Origin: Heterobasidion occidentale
Taxonomy: Eukaryota; Basidiomycota; Agaricomycetes; Russulales; Bondarzewiaceae
Length of the DNA: 64,000 bases
NCBI GenBank assembly: GCA_039111635.1
Contig: JBCAQO010000007.1
Coordinates: forward strand, 930,001 to 994,000
Direction: 5' to 3'
The notes beneath the pieces are model-generated. The model was not told where the DNA came from and did not search any database. It worked only from the letters and a program-made list of their open reading frames with translations. Of the stretch, positions 52,427 through 63,982 are shown in pieces; position 1 is the first letter of the stretch, and the number at the start of each line of letters is the position of its first letter. Both the position numbers and the translations under genes were made by a program.

Positions 52427-54342
52427 ATGACCTCCCCAACCAAACGCTCTGCACTCAAGTCTGCCGTGGCTGGCCCCGCGTCAGGCAACGATCACAAGGT
52501 GAACAACGAGAACGACGAACCCAATTCCAAGGGCATCGACAAGGGCACCACCAGACCTCCGCCCCATGTCGACGTCCCAACCCGTAAGTCTCCCATCTAC
52601 CCATCTCCCATCTCTCCCCACACTGACCACTCTCCGCAGTCTTGAAGCTCAACGCTCGCAGCTCCAGCTCTCCCTCCCACCCCAACCTCGAGCAAAGCAT
52701 GCTCGCCATCGAGCTCCAGAACCAGAACCAGTTCACCCCCGAAACCAAGCGGCGCAAGAAATCCGTCCGCTTCGCGCTCGACAACCCTCGCATGCCGCCC
52801 CCGCGCACTCCCAAGGCCCGCAGCAAGAAGCACTTGATCCGCTTCGAGGACCACCCCGGGCTGTCCCAGCTCGAGATCGGCGCACTCAGGGCCGCACGTA
52901 TCATGTCCATGCCCAGTCCTCCCAAGTTTGGTGCCCCCGACTACGACTCCGACTCGTCCGACGACGAGGAGGACACCATCAACTTCATGTCCCGCCGGCC
53001 CACCAGAATGAAGCCGTCCAAGGTCTCGGCCCCACCTGCAGAACGCTCCAGCGGCAACATCTTCGCAAGGAACGGCAACATCTTCGCACCCATTCAGGCC
53101 TCTTCTCAAGTCCAGGCATGGCCGGTGGGGTCTTACAAGGCCGCGATGACCGCCGAGAGAGCGAAGAAGGCTGAAGAGAAGGCTCGCAGAGAGGAGACTG
53201 CGAGGAAAGAGGCAGAGCAGAAAGCGCAAGACGAGAACGCCAAGATCGACGCCGAGGAGGAAGCGGCCGTGGTAGAGATGCTCGAATCCTCGCCCATGCA
53301 GCTATCCGAGGAACTTCCCGAGGCACCCACTGACGCGCCAGAAGATGCCCTCGCCAAGACGCCTATCGAAGCACCTCAGCAGGACACTCAGCAGTCCTCC
53401 AACGAGCAAGCTGACGACGTACCGGAACCGGTGACAGCGGCGCCTCTCTCCTTTTCCTCTTCGCCGCCGCCCCCTCCCCCTCCCGGCTCTCACCAGCCCG
53501 TCAGTGCAGCCCCTGAGACTCAGCTCTTCTCCGCCCGCAAATCCGAGCAGGCACTCGCAGACGTCGCGGAGGAGATCATCACAAAGCAAGTGGAGGATGA
53601 TACCAAAGATACCAAAAACACCAAAGACACCGAGGACGAGGACGAATGGATCCTCGTCGACACACCCGCAGACCAGCATTCGTCCACCGAGTCCTTGAAC
53701 CAGCCACGCAGATCGCCGACGATCCCACAGGTGATCCAGAGGGTCACGCGGTCGATGTCCAGGGGGATCCAGGCAAAACTACGCGTCGTCTCTGGCGGAT
53801 CCAAGACAAAGCCGATCACGGGCGCGTCCAACGTGAGCAAAGTATCGAGGGGAGCAGCAAAGGCGAGACAGATGTTGACCAAGGCAAAATCGGAGACGAA
53901 GATGACCAGAACTAAGACCAGGACAGTCTCCGTCGCCGAGTCGAGGGCACAGACTATGCCCGCGATCGCAAAGGTACGTATGACTGTCATCGGTGACGTC
54001 AAGCTTGCGCTGATAGTCCCAAAGTCTCCATCTGTCTCAGAGCCTCAGCCGACTGCCTCGAGCTCGAAGCGCAACCAACTCAAGAGGCGTTGGGTGGCCG
54101 ACGACGTCCAGGAATCCTCTTCCAACAAGCGCAAGTCCTCAGGACAAGAGCCGCCAGCAAAGAAAGTCAAGCTCTCAGCGACGACCGAAGTTCCTGTGGT
54201 CGTTCCGCAAGCTCCTGCAGCACCTACGTCTCAGCAAGTCGTCTCGAGCCCTCGTGTATCTGGGAAGAGGCGCAGGGATGCTGATGAGGAAGAGCCATCG
54301 TCCATTGGAGCTCGTCTGGTGAAGAGGCTCCGGAGGTTGTGA
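52427..54342 (+). CDS. Gene H1: basic, low-complexity, probably nuclear hypothetical protein
   Basis: Two exons, 52427-52583 and 52640-54342, with a 56-nt intron (GTAAGT..CCGCAG), give 619 aa. Visible features are KRRKKSVRFALD (residues 90-100), a good match to the RVxF docking motif for protein phosphatase 1; an acidic patch YDSDSSDDEEDTIN; a charged coiled coil near 175-225 (RAKKAEEKARREETARKEAE); an eight-proline run; DEDEWILVDTP; and several basic nuclear-localisation-like clusters at the C-terminus (SGKRRRDADEEE, ARLVKRLRRL). No enzyme domain is seen. The two copies differ at few residues. A regulatory or chromatin-associated role is only a guess from composition. Confidence 0.8.
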
Positions 54343-54935
54343 GCGGCGCGTCGGAGGGAGGCGGTGGTCGAGAGGGGGAGGTGTTGTGGGCGGGGAATGG
54401 CGGGGGTAACGTTTTTTTTCTCAGATCTAGATTTGGTTCGGTATGAAGGCGAAGCCAAGTCTCTTCAAAATCGCGTCTTTCGGTGGCAATACCTTCGGCC
54501 GGGAGGGACCTGTTGTTGGGAGATGGGGTGGCGGGAGACACGGCTTCGGCGTGTCTCGGTGAGTGTTCCTTTCTATACCTAATTTCGCACACACGCACAA
54601 CAAGACGGACGGACGGACCTCTCCCGACTCAGGGGACGGCGTGCTGTGTCTGGACCGCACCGCATGTCGTTTCTTGCGCCGGACGAAGCCCGGACGGACG
54701 CAACGAAAGCTAAGTCAATTTTCTCTCTCATTGCGCGGTCGTTGCGTTCACGCATGCCGAGCACGTTTCCTTTTTCCAGCTCCTGGTTTCGGTTTCTCTT
54801 CTGCAGCGGGCGTCGGGGGGTCGGAAGGTGTTTGCGCTGGTCGCAGATGCCTTTGGAAGCGTCGAGGGAGGCATAGTCGGGTGTCGGGGCGGGCGGGTGA
54901 TGTGCTTTTACGGAGTGGATGCTGCGCTGGGTTCT
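54343..54935. other. H1 3' region
   Basis: This is non-coding sequence downstream of H1 and is duplicated in reverse at about 61510-62076. It contains a GGACGGACGGAC run near 54605. Overlapping open frames here are low-complexity and not supported. Confidence 0.5.
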
Positions 54936-55316
54936 GCATGGTAGGAGGAGAGGGCCAGGCTTGGTGATTCGCGACCACTGAGTCTGTGTTCTTTCTTTCG
55001 AACGTGTCGGGGCTCGACGTCGTGTCGGGGACGATGGGACGATGGGCGCCGCGTTGGGTTCTGCATGCTAGGAGGGGAGGGCCGGGCTTGGTGATTCGCG
55101 ACCACTGAGTCTGTGTTCTTTCTTTCGAACGTGTCGGGGCTTGACGTCGTGTCGGGGACGAGGGGACGATGGGCGCCGCGCTGGGTTCTGCATGGTAGGA
55201 GGGGAGGGCCGGGCTTGGTGATTCGCGACCACCGAGTCTGTGTTCTTTCTTTCGAACGTGTCGGGGCTCGACGTCGTGTCGGGGGCAAGGGGATGAAGGG
55301 CGCTGGTAACAGGCCC
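54936..55316 (+). repeat. Tandem repeat, three units of 127 bp
   Basis: Units start at 54936, 55063 and 55190 (each GCATGSTAGGAGGRGAGGGC). They contain TTGGTGATTCGCGACCACYG, CTTTCTTTCGAACGTGTCGG and GACGTCGTGTCGGGG. The inverted copy of this spacer (about 61260-61500) has only two units. Confidence 0.85.
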
Positions 55317-55362
55317 GGGAATGGATATCGGACGATGGCACTTGGAGGAGGCGCACGGAATC

Positions 55363-55482
55363 GGATGTGGACAGGCTTCGGATACGGGTTGACATTAGAT
55401 GTGGACAGACATTCCGGATACGAACACACTCTTGGATGTGGACAGACATTTCGGATACGGACTCTGGATGTGGACAGACATT
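55363..55482 (+). repeat. Short direct repeats GATGTGGACAGACATT
   Basis: Four imperfect units, at about 55363, 55400, 55433 and 55466, alternate GATGTGGACAGACATT with CGGATACG. The reverse copy at 61050-61190 has about five. The same 16-base word recurs in family B LTRs (near 1080 and 1258). Confidence 0.75.
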
Positions 55483-56529
55483 CGTATTTCTCTTCTCTTT
55501 TCTCTGTCTCATTTTCTCTCTGCGTTTGTGTCATGATTCTGCATTTGTAAACCTGAAAAAACGATTTGACTCGGGATGTTGGGCGGTCTGAACTGTTGAT
55601 AAGCAAGCACAGCGATCCTAAACACAATGATAAGAAGCGTACTGCGGACGACCATGCTGCGTGCGGCTATTGAGACTGTATCGGATGACGGTCTGCTGTG
55701 GGGAGCCGTAGGACCTCGAGCAGTCGGGTCAGGCCTGGCGAGGACTGATACACAGAACGCCCGTTTGCTAGCCACGGAGACTGTTCGACGCTCCCTTCGA
55801 TGACAGAGATTATTCCGCTGATCTTAGCACGTCGCTCCTCCGCCTCACGCTCTCCCTGTTGAACCGCTCACAGGTTGAGTTGGCTGAACGATCCGTCTTG
55901 CTCTAATCGACTTCCAAAGATGTTGTAACTGATTGAGATGACTCTTGGTCGAGCAGAAAGAAAGAGCAGCGAAATGGTCAACACGAGCAGTCGAGTCGTT
56001 AAGACAATGAGTTGAGCTGGACAGACAATGAGCCAAGTTGGAAACACAGTGAATCGAGACATACATACGTCTACGAGTAGCGATGAGATCCTATCATGGT
56101 GTCGTCAAATTGTAAACTTCAGCGCTTCAGCTTTCACCAGTCGCGTAGGAGTCCTCGCGAGCAGCACTGAGAAGATCTCACGAAGCGACGAAAATACGCA
56201 GGGCGGCGCGGAGAGCTTCGCCGGTGGGATACGCAGCATATATGCGCGGAAGAAGGTGCGATTGGGACATTGTAGGCGGGAATTATCGGCGAGATGATGC
56301 AATTGTTCGAAAGATGGGACAGCCAGAGGCCCTTCGCGGGACAGGGCACTGCACGATCCGTCGTCGTCGTCGTCGTCGTCCCTGCAGCTGCGATTGTCCT
56401 CGATGAGCGTCGAAGAGGCAATGTCGGCCGTGACCCAGAGCGAGCGAGTCGCGTCGGGGACTGCCGGGGCGAGTCGCACGGTTTTGCTCTGCATCGGACT
56501 CTGAGGACGACGCTTGGGAGACCGCATCG
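55483..56529. other. Unassigned region upstream of R2
   Basis: About 1 kb without a recognisable gene on either strand. It holds a CGT trinucleotide run (56359-56380). It probably includes the promoter of R2. The homology of block 2 ends near 55600, and block 1 begins near 56545. Confidence 0.45.
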
Positions 56530-59162
56530 ATGCTCACCACCGCGACCCACCGCGCCTCTCTCTGTGCACTCGCGCAGCAGCGCTCCACCGCAGAGCTCTC
56601 CCTCCTCGTCCTCCACTGGTCCTTCTCCTCTTCCAGCTCCCATCGTCACCGCCGCCACCGACGTGCACACGCTTCCTCCCTCTCTGCAGCGGCCTCTCCC
56701 TCTCTGTTGCACACGCGGTCCTACCGCCTCTCTGACAGGCTCGGCGTGCGACTGTCGTCGGCTCCGCGCAAGGGCAGAGGCAGGCGTGGCGACAAAGACG
56801 AAGATGAGCGCGACGACGAGCGCGAGCGCGCCGAAGCGTCGACGTCGCCCGCGCCATCCCAAAACCCGCCTACGCCTACGCCGGTGGCCTCCGCGCCCAA
56901 GTTCCCCACCTCCTCGCACCCGCGCCGGCTCCGCCCGATGCTCTTCGCCCCCAACTTCACCTCCACCTTCCTCGGCTCCACTTCCTCCCTCTCCCCGCCC
57001 GTCTCTTCCGACGCCCCCTCCCCATCCTCCGCGTCTGCATCCCTCTCCGCAGATGCGTCCGGCGACCCGCTCTCGTTCCCCCTGCCCCCGACCCCGCCGC
57101 CCGCGCCCCCGGGCGCGCTCTACGTCAAGAACCTCCCCCCACACGTCTCGCGCTTCGAGCTCCTCGGCGCGTTCCAGCCGTTCGGCAAGGTCGAGTACGT
57201 GTACAGCGCGCAGAACGGCACTGCGTACGTGCGCTACGAGGACGCGGGCGCCGTGAAGCGCGCGCTGATGCGCTACGCCGAGGGCAGCATCTGGGTCGCG
57301 GGCAGGGAGGTGATCGTGTACCGCGCGCTGGACGACGGGGAGAACATGGGCGAGGAGGAGAGCAGGGAAGCAACGCGGACTGATGAGAAGGACCTGAGTG
57401 CGTATGCGCCCTGCACTCTTCCGCTGGCTCTCGCTCACCACCCTAGACGTAGTCGAAGATTCCACCCCCGAAGTGGTCACCGGAGACACCCTGCCGGCCC
57501 AGATCCCGACGGTGGTCATCCCGCGCTTCATCGACGACCACCCGCCGTCACCGGACCTCTTCCTCGGAAACCTCCCCTTCTCCGTCAACAAGCCGCTCCT
57601 GCGCCAATTCTGGAACCGGTACGGCACCGTCATCGACGTGCGCGTTGGTGCGTCGCCCTCTCTCTCCTCTCCCCTGGCTTTTGTTAATCCTCACGTCGTC
57701 GCGCGTCCTCCCACCCGTCTGCCACCGCCGTGCAGCCTACGACGGGCAGGGCAACTGCGCGGGCTACGCCCACATCGAGTTCGCATCCGTCGAAGACGCG
57801 CTCGCCGCGCTCCTCTCCGGCGCCCGCCGCGGGTTCGTCTACGGCGACCGCGCGCTGCGCGTCGGGTTCGGCCAGGGCGGGGGCCCGCCCGTTCACGGAG
57901 CGGGCAGCGGGGGCCGCAGGGGCATCCTATACGAGGGCACCGCGGAGCGCGCGCCGCGGGTGCCGATACGGTCGAAGACGGTGTACGTGCATCACTGGAG
58001 GGGGAATGACGCGGTGCTGCGGGACCGGTTCCGCAATTATCGGGGGTTCGCGGGGGTGTTCGTCGGTGCGTGTCTTGCTGCGCTTCATCTCCTCGTGCAT
58101 AAGTACATATGATATTTTTTTCCATTTCGCGGCCCCCATTCACGTCTCGTCGCTGCTTCCACCGCTGATCCTTGCGGTCCGCCCGTCCCATCGATCGCCC
58201 GCGCGCGACAGAGCCCCCGATCCGCGGCAAGCCCTGGCGCGCGGCTTTCGTGCAGTTCGTGGACGTATATTCCGCAGAGCGCGCGATCGCGATCGCGTCT
58301 AGGGACGCGCGGGTGGGCGCGGGCGCGGCGGCGCTCGAGATGCAGGTGACGCGCCCGCCCTCGATGCTCCGCACGCCGGCGTTCGTCGTCGAGGACACGG
58401 ACGCGTTCCGACTCGGTCCGCGCGCCGAGGTCGCCGAGGACGACGGGGCGGACGTGGGAGGGCAAGGGCCGCGGCAAGAATGCGAGCAAGGGCGAGGGAG
58501 GGGGCGGGGCGTGGAAGGAGGTGGGCGTGGACCCGTGGAGCCGCGCGACGCGGGTGCGCATCGTCCCGGACGAGGAGGATGAGCGGCGGGAGCTCGAAGA
58601 GGCGATCGCGCGGCGCGCGCCGGGGGCTGCGCCCGTCTCGGCGGGGGGCGCGGGGGGCGCGGGGCGGGGCGGCGGCGTGCAGGTGCGGCGGTGGGGGGTT
58701 GGGGACGAGGCGTGGGGCCTGAAGACGCAGCCGCAGGTCGGCGGGGGGCGGCGAGATGCGGCGCACGAGGACGAGCACAAGGAGGACGATGCGCACGGTC
58801 GTGCAGACGAGGGTGCGGACGATGCAGAGCGCGCACGGGGCGGACGCGGCGGAGGCGTGTTCGCGCGCGACGCGCCGCCCGCGACGTCGGCGACGCCGTG
58901 GGAGGCCGACGCGGAGGCATATGAAGAGGCGGCGGCGCGGCACGCGGAGCGGCGGCAGGAGGAGCGGCGGCGCGAGCGGCGGCGGGAGACGGAGCAGGCG
59001 ATGCCGCGCGCGTTCGGGCTGCGCGCGACGGACAAGGCGGACGACGAGCGGGACCGCGCGCGGCGCGGATGGGACGGGCGGCCCGGGCGCGTGCGCGAGC
59101 CCGAGCCGGAGGTGGACGAGGTCGGGTTTGGGTGGAAGAAGGACGCGGGGGGGCTGCAGTAG
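56530..59162 (+). CDS. Gene R2: RNA-binding protein with three RRMs (one frameshift)
   Basis: Exons 56530-57397, 57447-57647, 57736-58065 and 58212-59162 have introns of 49, 88 and 146 nt, all GT..AG and in phase. RRM1 (about 57112-57325) has ALYVKNLPPHVSRFELLG and GTAYVRYEDAG; the RNP1-like stretch lacks the usual G-F/Y-G-F/Y pattern. RRM2 (57546-57880, across an intron) has LFLGNLPFSVNKPLLRQF and GNCAGYAHIEF. RRM3 (57975-58330, across an intron) has KTVYVHHWRGND and WRAAFVQFVDVYSAERAI. The C-terminus is charged and Arg/Glu-rich (ARHAERRQEERRRERRRETE). A net one-base change near 58456 puts the last 230 residues in another frame; a sequencing error is possible. The start codon is uncertain. 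The large opposite-strand frames over this GC-rich gene are not genes. Confidence 0.78.
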
Positions 59163-59391
59163 GCGGTAGGCGGGTGACGGGGCTGGTGGTCGGTGGTCGT
59201 GACTTTAGTGCTGCTGGAGACACCGCGTAAAAGAGTATCATCGATACATCAGATATACATGTGCATACAAAGCTAATCCGAGTAGGATACATAGTCGTTG
59301 ATAATACAAGATAAAAACACCTACAAATCCGCCTCTTACATTCACGCTCGCCCGCGCACACAGCGTCCGTACAAAAAGCCCACCCGCGGGC
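59163..59391. other. Convergent 3' region between R2 and F2
   Basis: Non-coding; the reverse homologue of 46854-47055. Confidence 0.5.
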
Positions 59392-60358
59392 TCACACTTC
59401 TCCGCCCTCCGCTATCCACGCCTGCAGCTCCCGCACGAGCCGCTTCGCCGCGACCTCGAGCCGCTCGTCGCGCGCCGCACGCGGCACCTCCGCGATCGTG
59501 CGCCGCCGCCGCCCGCGCCCGCCGGGGGCTGGAGCACGAGCGCGACGCGGCGCGGCTCGAACGCCACGCTGAGCGTGCTGAACGGGATCGCGCGCGGCCT
59601 CCTCGCCCTGCTCCCTCCACCGGCGCCGCCGCTGCCGCTCGCAGACGGACCCGCGGCGCCAGGCGCGTCAAGCACGACGACGCCCGCGCCCTCGCCGTAG
59701 CGCCTCACGAGGTCCTCGCAGCGCGCGCGCGGCTGCACGCGCTCGAACAGATCGCGGAACGTCTCGTCGCGCTCGAGGTGCAGCTCGGACGCGTCCGCCC
59801 AGACGTCTTCGCGGACTTTGAGCGCGATGAATGCGTCGAGGGTCGTCGTTTCGCGGTGTGGGGACGGGAGGAGCGGGAGGTCGGGGGTGGGAGGGGTTGG
59901 TGTCGAGGCGGTGGTGGAGGTGGTGGGAGGCGTGGTGGTGATGGATGGGGGAGAGGATAGTGGGAAGGGGTCGGAGGTGTAAGGGGCACGCAGGAGGGAT
60001 GTGTATGCGGGGAGGTAGGTCGAGCGGAGGATGTGCATACATGCTGACATATGCCGGTCAGCCAGAGCGCATCGTAGCGACTCAACGACTCACCGATGTA
60101 GACCGACCGACTGACCAGCCTGAGTGATATGCTCATCCAGTACAGCGTGCGTCTCTGGCGCTCGACGCGGCCCTCGTCGAGGAAGGAGGTCTGCGGGAAG
60201 GTGTGGTGCAGGACGACGAGGAGGATGTGCGGGGGGAGCGTGGAGAAGGAGGGCTTTGGGCGCGTGGAGGAGCCGGGGAAGGGTGGGGGTGCGCGTCGGA
60301 CGAGCGGGAGAGATAGGGCGGGGGAGGGGGAGCATGATTTCTCGTTGACGATGACCAT
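59392..60358 (-). pseudogene. Gene F2: frameshifted inverted copy of F1
   Basis: Exons are 60358-60094 and 60043-59392, with a 50-nt intron at the same place as in F1. Near the N-terminus three small length differences replace MLPPPPPYLSRSSDAH with an unrelated reading of the same bases (CSPSPALSLPLVRRAP), returning to frame at PPFPGSSTRPK. Near 59505 one G is missing, so the last 50 residues (TIAEVPRAARDERLE onwards in F1) are read out of frame. The core (LDAFIALKVREDVWADASEL) is unchanged. The product, if made, would lack the normal C-terminus. Confidence 0.8.
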
Positions 60359-60935
60359 GGCGGCAGGAGGGACGCGGGGCTTTATAGAATATGTGTGGGT
60401 CAAGTCAGGTCAGGAGGACGGGACGATGCGCAGTCCGAGCTGGATATGGAAGGGAGATGGCAGAGTGGACGGCATAAATAGGCGAACAGGACAGGCAGGA
60501 CTGCGCAGTTCAATTGTGCACGACCAGATACGCACTCACGAGTGAACGAAACAGTCAAATCGGGGTCGAACGGGATCAGAAAGATGTCAGAGCACTGTTC
60601 TGTTGGAACAAGCTGCGATGCTGATGGTGGGGGGTTCCGGGAAGCGATGGATGGAGAGCACAGAAGGTGAGGCTCGTGCGTGGGCGTCGTGCATCGACTG
60701 GTGTGCTATATATGACGGTCAGTGGCTCCGTTCTCAGGCGCAGGCTGTGTACTAGCACGACATTGCTCCGTCCCATGCTTGTGGGCGTCTGACCTGACTC
60801 TGCTCGGGTTCCCACGGTTCCTCACGTCATCTGGTCGCTCCGGTCACGACCACTCTCCAACCGAGACAACTGCGAACGGCATGTGCGCTCGGTATGTGTG
60901 TTTCCATTATGTTAGGTTCGTCGTTCATGATTATC
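60359..60935. other. F2 upstream region and unique spacer
   Basis: Bases 60359 to about 60782 mirror the F1 promoter. About 60783-60935 is unique in the window and separates duplication block 1 from block 2. No gene is supported. Confidence 0.5.
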
Positions 60936-63900
60936 GATAGTGCAGACCGCCCGACATTCCGAATCAAAATCGTTTCTGCAGGTTTACAAACGCAGAAACA
61001 TGGCACAAACGCAGAGAGAAAATGAAAAAGAGGAGAAGAGAAGAGAAGTACGAATGTCTGTCCACATCCAAGAGTCCAGGTACGTATCCGAAATGTCTGT
61101 CCACATCCAAGAGTCTGTGCGTATCCGAAATGTCTGTCCACATCCGATGTCTGTCCGTATCCGAAGCCTGTCCACATCCGATTCCGTGCGCAGATCCTCC
61201 TCCAAGTGCCATCATCCGATATCCATTCCCGGGTCTGTTACCAGCGCCCATCGTCCCCTTGCCCCCGACACGACGTCGAGCCCCGACATGTTCGAAAGAA
61301 AGAACACAGACTGGATGGTCGCGAATCACCAAGCCTGGCCCTCCCCTCCTAGCATGCAGAACCCAACGCAGCGCCCATCGCCCCGACGTCCCCGACACGA
61401 CGTCGAGCCCCGACACGTTCGAAAGAAAGAACACAGACTGGATGGTCGCGAATCACCAAGCCTGGCCCTCCCCTCCTACCATGCAGAACCCAACGCAGCA
61501 TCCACTCCGTAGATGCACATCACCCACCCGCCCCGACACCCGACTATGCCTCCCTCGACGCTCCCAAACGCATCTGCGACCAGCGCAAACACCCTCCGAC
61601 TCCCCGACGTCCGCTGCAGAAGAGAAACCGAAACCAGGAGCTAGAAAGAGGAAGCGCACATGGCATGCGTGAACGCAACGACCGCACAAACAGAGAGAAA
61701 ATTGACTTAGCTTTCTTTGCGTCCGTCCGGGCTTCGTCCGGCACAAGAAACGACATGCGGTGCGGTCCAGACACAGCACGCCGTCCCCTGAGTCGGGAGG
61801 CGTCCGTCCGTCCGTCTTGTTGTGCGTGTGCGCGAAATTAGGTATAGAAAGGAACACTCACCGAGACACGCCGAAGCCGTGTCTCCCGCCACCCCATCTC
61901 CCAACAACAGGTCCCTCCCGGCCGAAGGTATTGCCACCGAAAGACGCGATTTTGAAGAGACTTGGCTTCGCCTTCATACCGAACCGGCGCTAGATCTGAG
62001 AAAACAACGTTACCCCCGCCATTCCCCGCCCACAACGCCTCCCCCTCTCGACCACCGCCTCCCTCCGACGCGCCGCTCACAACCTCCGGAGCCTCTTCAC
62101 CAGACGAGCTCCAATGGACGACGGCTCTTCCTCATCAGCATCCCTGCGCCTCTTCCCAGATACACGAGGGCTCGAGACGACTTGCTGAGACGTAGGTGCT
62201 GCAGGAGCTTGCGGAACGACCACAGAAACTTCGGTCGTCGCTGAGAGCTTGGCTTTCTTTGCTGGCGGCTCTTGTCCTGAGGACTTGCGCTTGTTGGAAG
62301 AGGATTCCTGGACGTCGTCGGCTACCCAACGCCTCTTGAGTTGGCTGCGCTTCGAGCTCGAGGCAGTCGGCTGAGGCTCTGGGACAGATGGAGACTTTGG
62401 GACTGTCAACACAAGCTCGGCGTCATCGATAGCAGTCGTGCGTACCTTTGCGATCGCGGGCATGGTCTGCGCCCTCGACTCGGCAGCGGAGACTGTCCTG
62501 GTTTTAGTTCTGGTCATCTCCGTCTCGGGTTTTGCCTTGGTCAACATCTGTCTCGCCTTTGCTGCCCCCCTCGATACTTTGCTCACGTTGGACGCGCCCG
62601 TAATCGGCTTGGTCTTGGATCCGCTAGAGACGACGCGTAGTTTTGCCTGGATCCCCTTGGACATCGACCGCGTGACCCTCTGGATGACCTGTGGGATCGT
62701 CGGCGATCTGCGTGGCTGGTTCAAGGACTCGGTGGACGAATGCTGGTCTGCGGGTGTGTCGACGAGGATCCATTCGTCCTCGTCCTCGATGTCTTTGGTG
62801 TTTTTGGTATCTTTGGTATCATCCTCGACTTGCTTTGTGATGATCTCCTCCGCGACGTCTGCGAGTGCCTGCTCGGATTTGCGGGCGGAGAAGAGCTGAG
62901 TCTCAGGGGCTGCACTGACGGGCTGGTGAGAGCCGGGAGGGGGAGGGGGCGGCGGCGAAGAGGAAAAGGAGAGAGGCGCCGCTGTCACCGGTTCCGGTAC
63001 GTCGTCAGCTTGCTCGTTGGAGGACTGCTGAGTGTCCTGCTGAGGTGCTTCGATAGGCGTCTTGGCGAGGGCATCTTCTGGCGCGTCAGTGGGTGCCTCG
63101 GGAAGTTCCTCGGATAGCTGCATGGGCGAGGATTCGAGCATCTCTACCACGGCCGCTTCCTCCTCGGCGTCGATCTTGGCGTTCTCGTCTTGTGCTTTCT
63201 GCTCCGCCTCTTTCCTCGCAGTCTCCTCTCTGCGAGCCTTCTCTTCAGCCTTCTTCGCTCTCTCGGCGGCCATCGCTGCCTTGTATGAACCGACCGGCCA
63301 TGCCTGGACCTGAGAAGAGGCCTGAATGGGTGCGAAGATGTTGCCGTTTCTTGCGAAAATGTTGCCGCTGGAGTGTTCTGCAGGTGGGGCCGAGGCCTGG
63401 GCGGCTTCATTCTGGTGGGACGGGGACATGAAGTTGATGGTGTCCTCCTCGTCGTCGGACGAGTCGTAGTCGTAGTCGGGGGCGCCGAACTTGGGAGGAC
63501 TGGGCATGGACATGATACGTGCGGCCCTGAGTGCGCCGATCTCGAGCTGGGACAGCCCGGGGTGGTCCTCAAAGCGGATCAAGCGCTTCTTGCTGCGGAC
63601 CTTGGGGGTGCGCGGGGGCGGCATGCGAGGGTTGTCGAGCGCGAAGCGGACGGATTTCTTACGCCGCTTGGTGTCGGGGGCGACCTGACTCTGGATCTCG
63701 ATGGCGAGCATGCTTTGCTCGAGGTTGGGGTGGGAGGGGGAGTGGAGCTGCGAGCGTTGAGCTTCAAGACTGCGGAGAGTGATCAGTGTGAGGAGAGAAA
63801 GGAGATAGGCGAATGAGAGACTGACGGGTTGGGACGTCGACATGGGGCGGAGGTCTGGTGGTGCCCTTGTCGATGCCCTTGGAATTGGGTTCGTCGTTCT

Positions 63901-63982
63901 CATTGTTCACCTTGGGATTGTTGCCTGACGCGGGGCCAGCCACGGCAGACTTGAGTGCAGAGCGTTTGATCGGGGAGGTCAT
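60936..63982 (-). repeat. Inverted segmental duplication, block 2 (H and spacer), right copy
   Basis: This is the reverse homologue of 52427-55600. It contains the short GTCTGTCCACATCC repeats (61050-61190), two 127-bp units (about 61260-61500), the H2 3' region and H2. Confidence 0.82.
62077..63982 (-). pseudogene. Gene H2: frameshifted inverted copy of H1
   Basis: Exon 1 is 63982-63826 and exon 2 starts at 63769 (intron GTCAGT..CCGCAG). Translation from the exon junction (LLKLNARSS) meets a one-base deletion near 63733, where H1 has CAGCTCCAGCTCTCCCTCC. The long frame that follows (PSHPNLEQSMLAIEIQ to the end at 62077) is therefore not in phase with exon 1. Otherwise the protein is close to H1, with the KKSVRFALD motif, coiled coil and basic C-terminus kept. 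It could be rescued only by a different splice site or start. Confidence 0.75.

Larger units (their letters stand above)
52427..55600 (+). repeat. Inverted segmental duplication, block 2 (H and spacer), left copy
   Basis: H1, its 3' region and the repeat-rich spacer match, in reverse, 60936-63982. The homology ends near 55600 (GGGCGGTCTG) and near 60940 (CAGACCGCCC). The upstream limit cannot be set because the other copy reaches the window edge. Confidence 0.82.
56545..60782 (-). repeat. Inverted segmental duplication, block 1 (F-R), right copy
   Basis: This is the reverse-orientation homologue of about 45455-48590, longer because R2 keeps the segments deleted from R1. The homology extends through the F2 promoter to about 60782 (TCAGTGGCTCCGTTCTCAGG, GTACTAGCACGACATTGC). 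Confidence 0.8.

Noticed and set aside
54748..55627. Minus-strand open frames with RKNTDSVVANHQ-like peptide repeats
   Set aside because: The peptide repeats follow directly from the 127-bp DNA tandem repeat, and the frames have no other support.
56134..57633. Minus-strand open frame (499 codons) opposite the first exons of R2
   Set aside because: Same reason. It reads through R2 introns and has low-complexity Arg/Gly sequence.
57691..59361. Long minus-strand open frame (556 codons) opposite R2
   Set aside because: It is Ala/Arg/Pro-rich, has no domain, and lies antisense to a GC-rich coding sequence with three RRMs and good introns. Such antisense frames are expected from codon bias.
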